DNA of 64,000 bases from Leptidea sinapis (GCF_905404315.1 NC_066301.1:7564001-7628000); one strand, 5' to 3'. Numbered from the stretch's first letter, positions 38,986-50,812 are shown. The notes: generated from the sequence alone by a model not told the origin. Program-made: numbers and translations.

Positions 38986-39204
38986 ATACAATTACACGCG
39001 TTTTAATCCTTTAAAAGTGTTTTATTTAAATGTAAGCAAATTTAAATATAATTCATGAGGTGAGCAGTGTTTTTTTATTTGTTGCTAAGCTTGATAAACC
39101 TAGATTTACGATTGCTCTGAGGATGCAAAAAGGTCCAAATAATGTCAAGGCTTTTAAATGAGAATTCATATAAAGGTCAATCTTATATCTTTAAACGAGC
39201 AATT

Positions 39205-39400
39205 CTTGTATATATATATATAATCTGAATCTCGGAAACGGCTCCAACGATTTTCATAAAATTAAGTATGCATGGGATTTCGGGGGTGATAAATCGATCT
39301 AGCTAGGTTTCAATTTAAAAAAAATGGTTTTATCCATGTTTGAATGAGAAACAGCTACAATAACATTAGAATACAAAGGTAAATTTCGCCACTATATACA
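39205..39400 (+). mobile_element. Helitron 5' fragment
   Basis: TATATATATAATCTGAATCT then CGGAAACGGCTCCAACGATT, the target-facing block of many lepidopteran Helitrons. No 3' end. Confidence 0.4.
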
Positions 39401-39404
39401 AGAC

Positions 39405-39490
39405 TATTATAGCTCAGATGGGACATTGGGTGATCCGGAAAGCAGAAGACCCCGGTTCGAATCCAGATGGTCTATTAGTTTTTTTTTGTT
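39405..39490 (+). repeat. tRNA-like SINE head
   Basis: TATAGCTCAGATGGGACATT ... CCCCGGTTCGAATCCAGATG followed by T9. A- and B-box-like stretches are at about the right spacing, but the anticodon arm is not convincing. Confidence 0.55.
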
Positions 39491-39611
39491 CAAGTTTTGT
39501 ACATTCTTAAAAATCCGAGCAAGGTTCGGTCATCCGGATATTATTTTTAAAATTAGAAAAAAACTAGCTCATTTTAATAGCTCATCTGATCTACCTAGAG
39601 TGCTATTGCTA

Positions 39612-39965
39612 TCTATGTATATAAATAAAATTGGAGTGTCTGTTTGTATTATTGAAATAATCGTTTTTTACTACATGTATATGAAATACATATGTACGGT
39701 ACGGTACATACACCAAAATAACATTTTTTTTAAACTTTTGTCTGTCGGTCTGTCTGTTTGTTCCGGCTAATCTCTGAAATGGCTGGACCGATTTTACCGG
39801 GACTTTATTGGAAGGTAACTGATGTAATAAGGAGTAACTTAAGCTACGTTTATTTTAGAAAAAATCTTTTATTTTAGAAACATAAAGAAATGTTGCACTG
39901 TCCAAGAAACAGTACAACTCTAAACATAATTTATATAGCAAAACAACGGTTGCCGGGTCAGTTAG
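39612..39965 (+). mobile_element. Non-autonomous Helitron, family K
   Basis: A/TCTATGTATATAAATAAAAT start; ends GCAAAACAACGGTTGCCGGG then TCAGTTAG/T. A reversed relative lies at 42955-43255. Confidence 0.75.
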
Positions 39966-40179
39966 TATTATAATATATAAATCCAGTATCCTGATGTTTG
40001 TTTCCATTGAACTCCTCAAGAAATGAACGGATTTTAATGAGGATTGCTTCATAGAGTCCAACTCGAGATGAAGGATAGTTTTTATTTCGATTTGGGACCT
40101 ATAATTATTATTACTTCCACTATTTGTTAGGTATGGACATATTTTCCATGAGAGAATTTATTGACGCACAGTTTGACAG

Positions 40180-40395
40180 TTCTGCTAGATAGACTATGAC
40201 AGCTGTGAAAACTTCAAAAAAGATTGAGTTCAGAACTAACCTCTATTTTGAGCAATTCGCGCACACTAACACAAAGTGTTATACAAATCGCGAGTGTAAG
40301 ACGTAGCTTGTCACGCACACTTAACTAATATTCCTGACCTGTTTTTATCGGTTGTTTAACAACAAGTGAATCTATCTAGACGTATTTATTATCTT
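40180..40395 (-). mobile_element. Family D MITE-like repeat, reverse
   Basis: AGACTATGACAGCTGTGAAA start, TTGTCACGCACACTTAACTA middle, TAGACGTATTTATTATCTTA end. Confidence 0.75.
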
Positions 40396-40689
40396 AGGGG
40401 GAAATGTGCGTCAGTTGCACACGTGAATACGACTCAAACCCGCGACCCTTTGTAGCGGGGTATCAAGCTCTGCGTCATATTTACTGTACGCTGCGTCTAC
40501 TTCATTCGTTTGATCTGAGAGAAATACTCGCTGAGAAGGAGTCTTGCTGGAACATCAAAGCGATCTTATGTAAATTGAAGAATAATTAATGAATATTAAG
40601 CGGAGCGATGAATAGCTGCGAGCGACTGATATATTAACCGCTTGATGGATCATAATCTCATACAGGAGTCATATCTTATTTATACCTCA

Positions 40690-40915
40690 TATAAGATATA
40701 CTTCCAGATAGAGCCTCTTCCACCTAGACAACAGACGAAAACAGGCCAGGTTTACTACTTTAGTGTGCGTGAAAAGTCTTACACTCGCGATTTGTATGTG
40801 ACTTTGTGTTACTGTGCGTGCAATGCACAAAATAAAGGCTAAATGTCACCCTCAATTTTTTCGACGTTTTCACAGCTGTCACAGTCTATTTAGATGTATA
40901 AATGATCTAAGGTAT
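40690..40915 (+). mobile_element. Family D MITE-like repeat, forward
   Basis: Starts ATACTTCCAGATAGAGCCTC and ends CACAGTCTATTTAGATGTATAAATGA-type. Inverted relative to the copy 300 bases to the left. Confidence 0.75.
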
Positions 40916-41149
40916 ACAGGTTGGTTTTTTTGAGAAGGGTGGTAATGGCCAAGTCGGAAAAACGAGACAGAGGAAAGTCGTGAAAGGAGTCATGCCCTCG
41001 ATTTATAAGAAACCAATATCTGCATATTAAGTTTTTTAAAATTTCTTGAATTTTTGACGGAAACAACCCGAATGATTTTTCAAAAAAATTACATCCTGCA
41101 TGGGCCAACGGACTCTGTTGCTGATAATGTTCATTCTTTGAAAAGATAT

Positions 41150-41345
41150 GTATTTCGAACAGGTCCCGGGTTCAATGTAAGCATATATCTGATGAATATA
41201 AGTGTTTGTTTCCGAATCACCAATGTTTATATGTATTTATGTATATTTAACTAAGTATATTGTATTAAATATGCACCCATAGTACAGGCTATGTCTAGTT
41301 TGGGGCAAGATAATTTGCGTAAAAGTGTGTCAATATTATTATTAA
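41150..41345 (+). repeat. SINE family F, plus orientation
   Basis: GGTCCCGGGTTCAATGTAAG head remnant, then GTGTTTGTTTCCGAATCACC and TAGTTTGGGGCAAGATAATT body. Confidence 0.65.
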
Positions 41346-41862
41346 TATATTTTGATTGATTTTATAATATGGTAGTCTATGGTGGTGATCTATAGCTATA
41401 TATATAGGTATAGTATAGCCCAAGAATAAGTACAGAGATTACCAGAGCCAGTATCTAAGTGTGTGTTGATTCAATTTAGCGATCTTTGAACACAGCCATG
41501 AGCCGAAGGCATTTAGTCATATGAGCAACGTAATAAAATATTATATATATGAGTTCCCGAAGGCTTCGCTTGAAATTGAGTTAATTTATCAAGTAGGCTG
41601 CGTCGTCGACTTGTAATGCAGTTATAGACACTTCATAAGAGATTATTTCTACACCCGTTACAAGAATACAGGAAGTGTATTGAATAATTTTGAGGCAGTA
41701 TTTATTTAGGGGTTTGTAAGTTATTAATAGCTTTTCAGTGTTTTATTACATAAAAGGAGAAATGTGCTAAAAAGGTGTCTAAGGTTATGGTAGGCCTAGT
41801 AAAAAACGTTTTAATACAAAACATACTAACTTCAAATACTAACATATAAATAAACCTAATTA

Positions 41863-42020
41863 TTCATCATCATACGGAAGACGTTCACTGCTGGAAGGCC
41901 TCCTCCAAAGATCTCCACGACGATCAGTCCTGCGCTGCCCTCATCCAACGTATTCCGGCATCTTGCCCAGAACGGTCGCCATTCGAGGACTTTACTGCCC
42001 AGCGGCCATATATCCGTCAA
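41863..42020 (-). mobile_element. RTE-like 3' end
   Basis: CATCATCATACGGAAGACGT-type start, CAAAGATCTCCACGACGATC and AGTCCTGCGCTGCCCTCATC. The 3' terminal region (CATCAT at the end on the minus strand) is typical of lepidopteran RTE elements. It abuts a family A copy. Confidence 0.6.
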
Positions 42021-42023
42021 ATT

Positions 42024-42340
42024 TACCAGTGGGAGGCTCCTTTGCACAGGAAGCCGACTAGATTATGGGTACCACAACGGCGCCTATATCTGCCGTGAAG
42101 CAGTAATTTGTAAGCATTACTGTGTTTCGGTCTGAAGGTCGCCGTAGCTAGTGAAATTACTGGGCAAATGAGGTTTAACATCTTATGTCTCAAGGTGACG
42201 AGCGGAATTGTAGTGCCGTTCAGAATTTTTGGGCTTTTTGAGAATCCTGAGCGGCACTGCATTGTAATGGGCATGGCGTATCAATTACCATCAGCTGAAC
42301 GTCCTGCTAGTCTCGTCCCTTATTATCATAAAAAAAAAAC
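42024..42340 (+). repeat. Family A repeat, full length
   Basis: One of the most complete copies: head CCAGTGGGAGGCTCCTTTGC to tail CCCTTATTATCATAAAAA. Confidence 0.88.
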
Positions 42341-42344
42341 TATC

Positions 42345-42560
42345 TGCCCTGCCCACTGCCACTTTAGTTTCACAATCGAATGGGCTATGTCGTTGACTTT
42401 GGTTCTCCTCATTTCTGATTCGATTTCACTGGGAGACTTCGAGTATAGCCCTCTACATTGCTCTTTGAGCGACCATGAGCTTTCTCATCAGACCACGTCT
42501 GCGTACCGTAAGTTACCACTGGCAACACGCACTGGTTGAAAACAAAATAACTTGTAACTG
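42345..42560 (-). pseudogene. RTE-like reverse-transcriptase fragment, minus strand
   Basis: Minus frame: FNQCVLPVVTYGTQTWSDEK. The VFNQCVLPVxTYGxETW motif is the end of the RT palm/thumb region in RTE elements. A related minus fragment is at 44410-44598 (LKTKVFNQCVLPVMTYG). Confidence 0.75.
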
Positions 42561-42564
42561 AAGT

Positions 42565-42800
42565 GCGGAGCGTGTCGGTTAGGGTGGCGTACATAATACT
42601 CAGAATTACTGAACGGTATTTGCTGAAGGTCATTCAGCCTTACGCTCCGACTTCGACACACTCAGAGGAGGTGGAGGCCATGTATGAGGATATCTACAGT
42701 ATTACATACACTCCTAGTACCCACTTCAACGTTGTCATGGGAGACTTCAACGCAAAACTGGGCAAACGCGATATCGGCGATGAGTTGAGTGTGGGCAATT
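42565..42800 (+). pseudogene. RTE-like endonuclease domain fragment
   Basis: Plus frame: RVAYIILRITERYLLKVIQP, YAPTSTHSEEVEAMYEDIYS and THFNVVMGDFNAKLGKRD. YAPT and MGDFNAKLG are the apurinic-type endonuclease signatures (catalytic Asp and Asn) of RTE-clade LINEs. It is truncated at both ends. Confidence 0.85.
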
Positions 42801-42954
42801 TTGTTACTTACATATAAAACAAAAGAAATAAAAAAAAAACAATTTTTACTAATATTTCAAAATAAAGTTGTTAAACATGGGCAAGACTACTGCAAATAAA
42901 ATTACTTATGCCATTTTATTGATTCTGCTTCTAAAATTTGCATGTACTATCTTC

Positions 42955-43255
42955 TCGTGACTTGTCACCACTGTAGCTTGTGGTGGTGTTTATTTTTCTA
43001 AAGTAAACGTAGCCTAAGTTACTCCTAATTACATCAGTAACCTGCTAATAAAAGTCCCGTCGAAATCGGACCATCCATTTCAGAGATTAGCCGGACCAAA
43101 TAGACAGACAGACAAAAATTGTAAAAAATGCTATTTTGGTGTATTTACCGTATATATATTCATATACCTACATGTAGTAAAAAACGGTTATTTCAATATT
43201 ACATACAGACACTCCAATTTTATTTATATATGTTTGTATAGATGATGATATAAAT
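42955..43255 (-). mobile_element. Helitron family K, reverse copy
   Basis: Mirrors 39612-39900: AAAGTAAACGTAGCCTAAGT, GAGATTAGCCGGACCAAATA and CAGACACTCCAATTTTATTT. Confidence 0.7.
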
Positions 43256-43542
43256 ACTTGAATACAATTAATGTTACATTCGTGCTACGTATTTATCACA
43301 GCAGTAACATTACCACTAATTCTCATAATAATAAAATATAATTAAAATATTATAAATTGATTTTTGATTACATTTTAATATCCTTTGGCTCCGAGCATTG
43401 TTGTATTATTAACGTGAATCTATAAAGTATGTAGTTCGGCCACACTTACCAGTTCGCTTTCATGTCAACTTTAATTTTAATGTAACTTAAAGTAAGAAAA
43501 TATACAAATCATTTTAGTGTAGGATTTCATTTTATTTCCAAG

Positions 43543-44055
43543 TAACTGACCCGACAGACGGTGTTCTGTCAATAGAAAAAAAAAAGTGTATTTGGGAGTA
43601 GTCTATGTCATCCGAAATGTGTAATCAAAGAAAATGAGTTAAAAAAATTTAACAAAAAAACAACCGACCTCAAAAACACTATTCCAAAACAATAGATATA
43701 ATATGCACTAAAAAGCATAAAAATTAATTGCGTATTTTTATACAATCTAATTAATTAATCTAATTCTAGTTACGATAATTGTTATTTTTCGAATCGGTGT
43801 CGCTCTCGCCCCTCGCCTCCTCACGACTCAAGCACATCTCACCTATAACTATGTATGTAGTTACAAAGCTATCTTGGATGACATGACGATTACCTCCTTT
43901 TTTCAAATCGGTTAAAAATGAAACAAAAACGTATTCGTGAATGTCTATAATATTATTATGTAGTAATAAACTGATAGGGATTAATGACGTATTTGTGTAA
44001 ACAGTTTTAACATTACCGCTTCATAATTGTCAATTTTTAAAATTATTTAAATGGG
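43543..44055 (-). mobile_element. Helitron family I with nested family N
   Basis: 3' region with the CTGACCCGACAGACGGTGTT hairpin at the left (the CTAG is lost). The body is interrupted by family N at 43651-43916 and resumes GTATTTGTGTAAACAG...TTTTAACATTACCGCTTC. Confidence 0.65.
43651..43916 (-). mobile_element. Family N repeat inside a Helitron
   Basis: ACAACCGACCTCAAAAACAC at the left and TTTTTTCAAATCGGTTAAA at the right are inverted ends; the interior TATAATATGCACTAAAAAGC matches 26931-27193. Confidence 0.7.
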
Positions 44056-44064
44056 TAGTATGTC

Positions 44065-44340
44065 AAATCAAATCAAAATCAGTTATTCACGTAGGTCACG
44101 GTAATGACACTTATGAATGTCAAAAAAAAATATCTTATTGAATCTACGGCTACTTCGTAAAGGGTTGAGCTAATGGGAAGAAGTAGCAAGAAACTCATTG
44201 CCACTCTTTTATATCAAGATTTACATTTAAGTACATCGATTTACAAATAATTTCAAATTACATTATAATATGTAAAATGTAAAATGATGCAACAGACACA
44301 CTCAAACATCAAATAGTCAATGTCTTACACGAGTAAGTCA
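44065..44340 (-). mobile_element. LINE 3' end, family CC (longer copy)
   Basis: AATCAAATCAAAATCAGTTA, GGCTACTTCGTAAAGGGTTG, AGCAAGAAACTCATTGCCAC and CTTACACGAGTAAG. Non-coding or C-terminal remnant. Confidence 0.6.
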
Positions 44341-44409
44341 AAAAAGTAAATGTAAATTAATACAAAAATTATTGAGTACAGTAGCTGCATCGTCCACATA
44401 CACCATAAA

Positions 44410-44598
44410 TTAATAATAAGTTATCGTACCGTAAGTCATCACTGGCAACACACACTGGTTGAAAACCTTTGTCTTCAGAGACTGCGGTATTTGGGACGAG
44501 AATATTTTACTTGAAATTGAATTCCGATCTTTACTGTTCCATGTTGAGACCGTGCAACATAGTGTGGCGTGCCCTCGGGAACTCATTTGCGGTTTCAC
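44410..44598 (-). pseudogene. RTE-like reverse-transcriptase fragment
   Basis: Minus frame contains SLKTKVFNQCVLPVMTYG near 44470-44420; the upstream part (KDRNSISSKIFSS) is off-frame remnant. Confidence 0.6.
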
Positions 44599-44712
44599 TC
44601 ACTTGCCGGAAAGCGAACTTAAATAATATACTACTTATGCACAGTGCCGGGAGCTGAGTGGTCTGCTTACTTTACCTCGATACTATCTGTTTAAACTATT
44701 ATATAATATAAA

Positions 44713-45087
44713 CTAGCTGACCCGACAGACGTTGTTCTGTATATAATAAATAAAATAATGTTTTTATATGAATTTGTCAATATTATATCATAACATCAAA
44801 AATTACTTCGTAAAGTATGCACCCTGCTGTCGTAATGAAATTGTTTCACAGCAGAACTGTCAAACCGTGCGTCAATAAATCCTCTCATAGAAATTATGTA
44901 TGGACACATCAAGGGAAAAACAAATTTGTTGTTTTTATTTAATTTAGGAGCATTTTCATATTTATTCACCTTTTAAACCTTCTCTGGACTTCCACAAATA
45001 ATTCAAGACCTAAATTTGCCAAATCGGTCCAACCGTTCTCGAGTTTTAGCGAGACTAACGAACAGCAATTCGTTTTATATATATAGA
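44713..45087 (-). mobile_element. Helitron family G, first of a tandem pair
   Basis: On the minus strand starts TCTATATATATAAAACGAAT and ends GTCAGCTAG before T (plus 44713-44716), with the ACAGAACAACGTCTGTCGGG hairpin. Highly similar to its right-hand neighbour. Confidence 0.85.
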
Positions 45088-45465
45088 CTAGCTGACCCGA
45101 CAGACGTTGTTCTGTGTATAATAAATAAAATAATGTTTTTATATGAATTTGTCAATAATATATCATAACATCAAAAATTACTTCGTAAAATATGCACCCT
45201 GCTGTCGTAATGAAATTGTTTCACAGCAGAACTGTCAAACCGTGCGTCAATAAATTCTCTCATAGAAATTATGTATGGACACATCAAAAGAAAAACAAAT
45301 TTGTTGTTTTTATTTAACTTAGCAACATTTTCCTATTTATTCACCTTTTAAACCTTCTCTGGACTTCCACAAATAATTCAAGACCTAAATTTGCCAAATC
45401 GGTCCAACCGTTCTCGAGTTTTAGCGAGACTAACGAACAGCAATTCATTTTTATATGTATATATA
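45088..45465 (-). mobile_element. Helitron family G, second of a tandem pair
   Basis: The CTAG end (45088-45091) touches the TC start of the previous copy with no intervening base. Internal blocks ATGCACCCTGCTGTCGTAAT and TTCTCGAGTTTTAGCGAGAC are shared. Confidence 0.85.
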
Positions 45466-45488
45466 TAATTAGCTTAAAACTACCACAT

Positions 45489-45804
45489 ATATTTTTTTTT
45501 ATAAAAAAGGGAAGAGACGAGCATGACGTTCAGCTGATGGAAATTGATACGCCCTGCCCATTACAATGTAGTGCCACTAAGGATTCTTGAAAAACCCAAA
45601 TATTCTGAGGGGCACAACAATTGCGCTCGTCACCTTGAGACATAAGATGTTAAGTCTCATTTGCCCAGTAATTTCACTAGCTACGGCGTCCTTCAGACCG
45701 AAACACATTAATGTTTACACATTAATGCTTCACGACAGAAATAGGCGCCGTTGTGGTACCCATAACCTAGCCGGCATTATGTGCAAAGGAGCCTCCCACT
45801 GGTG
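45489..45804 (-). repeat. Family A repeat, full length
   Basis: Complete minus-oriented copy from the T run at 45489 to GCCTCCCACTGG at 45800. Confidence 0.85.
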
Positions 45805-45928
45805 AATTATATTATATTATAAATTTATATTTGAGCTCTCATACTTTGATTACCTTGATAGGATTGACAGAAATAAATCATAGTCACTGTCTTACTGATT
45901 TAAAACAAATACAGTATCGAAACATTTA

Positions 45929-46693
45929 CGGCCTTACAAATAAACTTGCTATAAAATTATAACTAAAAAAAAACAAGAGTATACAAAATGTTTACCAAAA
46001 GACGTTTGCTTTTTTTTTTATGGAATAGGAGGACAAACGAGCGTACGGGTCACCTGTTGTTAAGTGATCACCGCCGCCCACAATCTCTTGCAACACCAGA
46101 GGAATCACAGGAGCGTTGCCGGCCTTTAAGGAAGGTGTAAGCGCTTTTTTTGAAGGTACCCATGTCGTATGGTCCCTGAAACCCCGCACAAGGAAGCTCA
46201 TTCCACAGCTTTGTAGTACGTGGAAGAAAGCTCCTTGAAAACCGCACTGTGGAGGACCGCCACACATCCAGATGGTGAGGATTATATCCTAACTTGTGGC
46301 GTGTCGTGCGAAGGTGGAATTCGGCGGCAGGAATCAGGTTAAACAGCTCTTCGGAACACTCCCCGTGATAAATGCGGTAGAAGACACACAATGAAGCGAC
46401 GTCTCTACGCAACGCCAAGTGATCCAGCCGTTCACAGAGCACAGAGCACTGGGTCCCCGACAATTCGAGCTGCTCTGCGTTGCACGCGGTCAAATGGATT
46501 GAGCTGGTACTTGCTTATGATTGGTTAATTCAGCCGTTTAATGTTTCCCGCGATCATTTGCTAGGCTCCTGACATTCGGCAAACGTCAAAATGATCTTTG
46601 TATTGACAGTATGGTCAGCGACGTATTCAACATTTTATATCTTCTTGGTTTATTGTCAGGTATAACTTATGACCAATTTTATTTATAAGGCCG
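45929..46693. mobile_element. MITE family DD split by Jockey family B
   Basis: Left part CGGCCTTACAAATAAACTTG to ACAAAATGTTTAC (to ~46006); right part resumes near 46503 and ends AATTTTATTTATAAGGCCGT. Confidence 0.75.
46010..46502 (-). pseudogene. Jockey-like family B (copy nested in a MITE)
   Basis: Minus frame 46493-46068: VLCERLDHLALRRDVASLCV, FYRIYHGECSEELFNLIPAA, EFHLRTTRHKLGYNPHHLDV, ending in a poly-A tract (T run 46010-46019). Close to the 14246 copy. Confidence 0.88.
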
Positions 46694-46970
46694 TATAAGT
46701 CTTAATAATAACAATGGCTTAATCACTGCTTAATCTGAAGTTAAATTCGTACTAGTTATTCCCTGACTATTCAAGTAATAGTCCCGTACTAAAGTGGTTA
46801 TTAATAGATATATTTATAAAAATGCCACCAATCTATATAAATAAAATGATGGACGGTTTTAAAAGCTACTGAATAGATTTCAATTAAGTTTTCTATGTTT
46901 CATGAATTAGACACTTGGTTGGCCCTTATTTAAAAAAAATATTGTGATATCTTCAATTAATATAAAGTTA

Positions 46971-47291
46971 CTAGCTGACCCAGCAAACGTTGTATTGCCG
47001 ATATTAAAATCGCGATACAAAAGTAACTGTTGATCGTAGATGGGTGAAAATTTGAACTTGTATGTATTTTTTAATGTTCACTCATAAAAAAAAATTATGT
47101 AATAAAATGTCAATAAAAATTAAAAAAAAAAATTCGTGTGGACCATCCTTAACATTTAGCCGGATGATAAATAGATGTTGTCCGATTCTCAGACCTACCC
47201 AATATGCACTCAAAATTACATGAGAATCGGCCAAGCCGTTTCGGAGGAGTTCAATGTTTAACACCATGACACGTGAATTTTATATATTAGA
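46971..47291 (-). mobile_element. Non-autonomous Helitron, family H
   Basis: CTAG at 46971-46974 next to GCAATACAACGTTTGCTGGG (minus); 5' end TTCTAATATATAAAATTC at 47291. Confidence 0.75.
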
Positions 47292-47365
47292 AAGATTAAG
47301 GCAACAATTTATGTCTGTAGTTTTTAAACTTTCATCATCGCGGAACTTTAACATTGTAAATAATA

Positions 47366-47630
47366 TGACGGGTACTCACTATATATATTTTATTAATTTG
47401 ATAAAGACTCGAAGGTATGTACGTCGTCAGTAGTGTGTGCCGTGAATTAGGCAATCAAAGACCAAAGTGAATAAGGCGCCACGTGGATAGATTGATGTAC
47501 TATTAGTGTCAAATGTCAATGAGTCAAGAGTTTCTCGCCGCCTCTGCAGTTCCGCCGCGACCACGATTCATGCAATTCGATCGAAATATCGGCATCAAAT
47601 TAATAAAATATATATATTGAGTACCCATCA
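47366..47630. mobile_element. MITE with 37-bp inverted ends
   Basis: Left TGACGGGTACTCACTATATA and right TATATTGAGTACCCATCA are 37-base inverted arms with two mismatches. The 190-base core is GC-richer (CTCGCCGCCTCTGCAGTTCC). No relative seen here. Confidence 0.85.
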
Positions 47631-47689
47631 TAATAATAACAATTTATGTGTGTACGTAAATGTAAAAAAAAAAACAAATATACTAATAA

Positions 47690-47959
47690 AAAAATTTGAC
47701 AAAAAACAAACGACTTCAAAAACACTATTCCAAAACAATAGATATAATATGCACCAAAAAGTATAAAAATAATTGCGTATTTTTATACAGTCTAATAAAT
47801 TAATCTAATTCTAGTTACGATTATTGTTAATTTTGGAATAGGTCAAATAAAAATTAAGAATTATCAAAATCGGTTCACCCAGTCTACGTTTTGATGTAAC
47901 AAACATGAAAAAAAGAACCGACGAATTGAGAACCTCCTCCTTTTTTGAAGTCGGTTAAA
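47690..47959 (-). mobile_element. Family N repeat
   Basis: ACAAACGACTTCAAAAACAC to CTTTTTTGAAGTCGGTTAAA; interior as at 26931. Confidence 0.7.
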
Positions 47960-49384
47960 AAGTGAGACTAAAAGGTAGCAAATATTAAAAATATACAGAA
48001 TCTCTTAGTTTTTTTTAAGACGGTTAAAACCTATCGTAGCTTTATGAAAGAAAAGAGTAAAATGATAAAGATTACGACCACCCGTGTACATTGTTAGTAA
48101 ACGTGAAGTGATACAGAATTTACACCAAATTCGGACGTAATTTATGTTCCAAATATGTAACCGCAAACACGGCTAAATTAATATAGAGAGGGTTCTCGTG
48201 GCGTCCACCCATAGCCATTAAAATTAATTTTAGTTGAAATAAGATCTATTCTGTACCTACTAGCACTTGCCCTGCGTCTTTGCCTAAGTACAAATCAACA
48301 TGAATTATATCGCGCTATGAATATCTGACACTCTGTAGGTTGATACATCCAATATACGATATTTTATATTTATATAGTTTATTTTTTATTACTTTTTATG
48401 AAATACTTGATGTACCCTACGTGCGTAGTTACGCCACTAATTAAAATAAATTTGAAGGAAAGACTTAAAAAGATTTTGAAACCTTCGTGCATGCATAATT
48501 TACGATTCTAAAGGTATGATTATAAAGGACATATAGACAAACATCCATTTTTATATATATAGATTTGATAATTAAAATGCATTTTAACTTTGAAGATGAT
48601 TCAAATATTGGACACAGCACCTTACAAACTAATTTGTTATGTAAATATTTAAAAGAGTGACCATAGAGTCTTGTATATTCTTCTCATGGGCTCAAATTTT
48701 TCCGAACACCATACGGTAGCTTCAGTCATAAAATTGCTTAAATATTGGCATGTAAATTTAATGACGATTCAAAAGTACTTAGTTTAAGCCTATTTGAATA
48801 AAGATTATTTGAATTTGAATTCTAATATTTAACAGTAATAAAATAATAGACAAAAAAGAGGATTTTATCAATTACTAAGTATTTCTTTTTTTCTTTCTCC
48901 GTCATAACTCCGCTGTTATTTGAATAAAATTGATTTTGATTCAATTAATAAATGCTTCATAATTATTATAGGCAGAACTAGTATAGACTAGGCCAAACCA
49001 GTTTATCCTGAAGTATACTAATTCATAGTAGGCTCAACTAGCCTTCCAAAATCGGCAGTGCCCCAGGACACTAGATTTTTCAGATACGTTACACCAAGAC
49101 CGAGAGTGCCTTATGGCACCCTTATCCCTCACCAAGTTCTGACCCTTATTTTGTTTATAAGATGGTTTATTTTGCATGGTCTTATAGCTTGTGTCAATAG
49201 CTTTCAGATACATTCACTCAAATCATTCTAAATATAAGCAATTTATTGCTATACGTAAAATAATACGCATTGACAGAATGCTGCGCGAGCGCCAAAATCA
49301 CGCCGATCTGAAGCATACTGCGCGATCAGAGTTTCCCGGAACGGAAAGGCTAGTTCAGCCTAGTCTAAACCGGTTTGTACTTGT
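47960..49384. other. Unassigned AT-rich stretch
   Basis: A LINE-type tail (GAATAAAGATTATTTGAATT) ends near 48822 and a short GC-richer patch lies at 49280-49375 (GCGCGAGCGCCAAAATCACG). No gene was recognised. Confidence 0.4.
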
Positions 49385-49515
49385 TAGCCTCTATTTTGAG
49401 CAACGCACATACGCTAAAACAAAGTGACTTGCAGTCGTGCACACTAAATTAATAAATATGGCCTGTTTTCATCCGTTGCCTAACAGCAAGAGGCTCTATG
49501 TAGACCTATTAATTA
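49385..49515 (-). mobile_element. Family D MITE-like repeat, truncated
   Basis: CCTCTATTTTGAGCAACGCA start and GGCCTGTTTTCATCCGTTGC end; the middle is deleted. Confidence 0.65.
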
Positions 49516-50812
49516 TGTGAGTTCTGCCCTTTCAAATAAGCCCTCAACCCTGGAAATAGATGTAAATTACTAATGGTAGGATGCTCAAGTAGTTCATCAT
49601 ATTAGAACTGTCAGTCGCCGCATTATCTTGATGGAATAATTTTTGCTAATTTTCCGCGTAATTTGTTATTTTAATATGCAGTTTCTTTTTGGAACAATAG
49701 ATGGTCGATTTACTATTCCAAACTAAACGCCAATGAAAATTCTGGCCAAGCGACTTGTTTTAACATTTTTAGGGGTTTGAGATAGTGGTTTATTCCAGCC
49801 ATCAACTGTTTTTGCTTCTAGATCTTTGGCCATCTTCGGTCTTCATGTTCTTTGAAGTACATCTTGATTTATTTTATTATTTCATTATTGTCATAGATTA
49901 ATGTTGTTTTTTTTTTAACTTAATTGTTGTAAAGTATATATTTTAACCACAATTTTTTTAAAGTGCTATTTAGTGAATAATGTAGGTATAGTTTTGAACA
50001 GATAGATTCGAACACTCTATACAAAAGATTACAAAAAAGTGCGCGGGAGCGTAACAGTTCTTGACGCAGCGCCATATTGAGTGGTTAAAATATGTCAGTT
50101 CAGCTCCAAACGTCAAACAATGGGATCACTGAATATCCGTATATTGGAAACAACCGTAACTGACTAGAGTCTAGTTTTGGAAGGCCAGTGTCACACAGAT
50201 CATTTAGTATTGTCTATTTTTTACTTTTGATTTTGTATTTTAGATTAAGCTTTTTATTTTGTTTTTATTTTGTGTGAATTCGTTATTAACTCGCTCTCTA
50301 TTGAAATGTTTCAGGCACAGATACTTTATAACAGCGCTTGATTCAATTTAATCTATTTATGGCAACATGTACCGACAAACAGAAAATAAAAGATTAAATT
50401 TGTAAAATACAAAATATACTATTCCAGGTTAACCAGCCAGTATTCATTTATTAAGATTCCAAAGAGTTTGCAACACATTCTCACTATTTATCGTACGCCT
50501 CGCGTATCTAAAACGTTGCTATCAAAATGCTTTTCCCTGAAGTTTCCATTACATACGACCCCGAAAAAACTTTCAAGACATGAAAGGGAGATTTGCTATT
50601 TTCGTAACAACAAGGATCACAAGCGAATCACACCAATTTTATAGTCGGGAGATGTAATATATTTTCTGTTTGACTAACAATATATTTACAACTTAATACT
50701 AATACTGAATTTTATTTCTCTGCAATTTTGCAAGTCAGTTTGGTGATATTTACATATTTGCTGTTTTTTGATGAGTTAAAGTGCACTACAGAGCCGAATA
50801 AGGAAAATATGA
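49516..50812. other. Unassigned AT-rich stretch
   Basis: No recognised repeat, ORF or RNA gene. A GTCAGTTCAGCTCCAAACGT segment near 50100 is slightly GC-richer. Confidence 0.4.
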
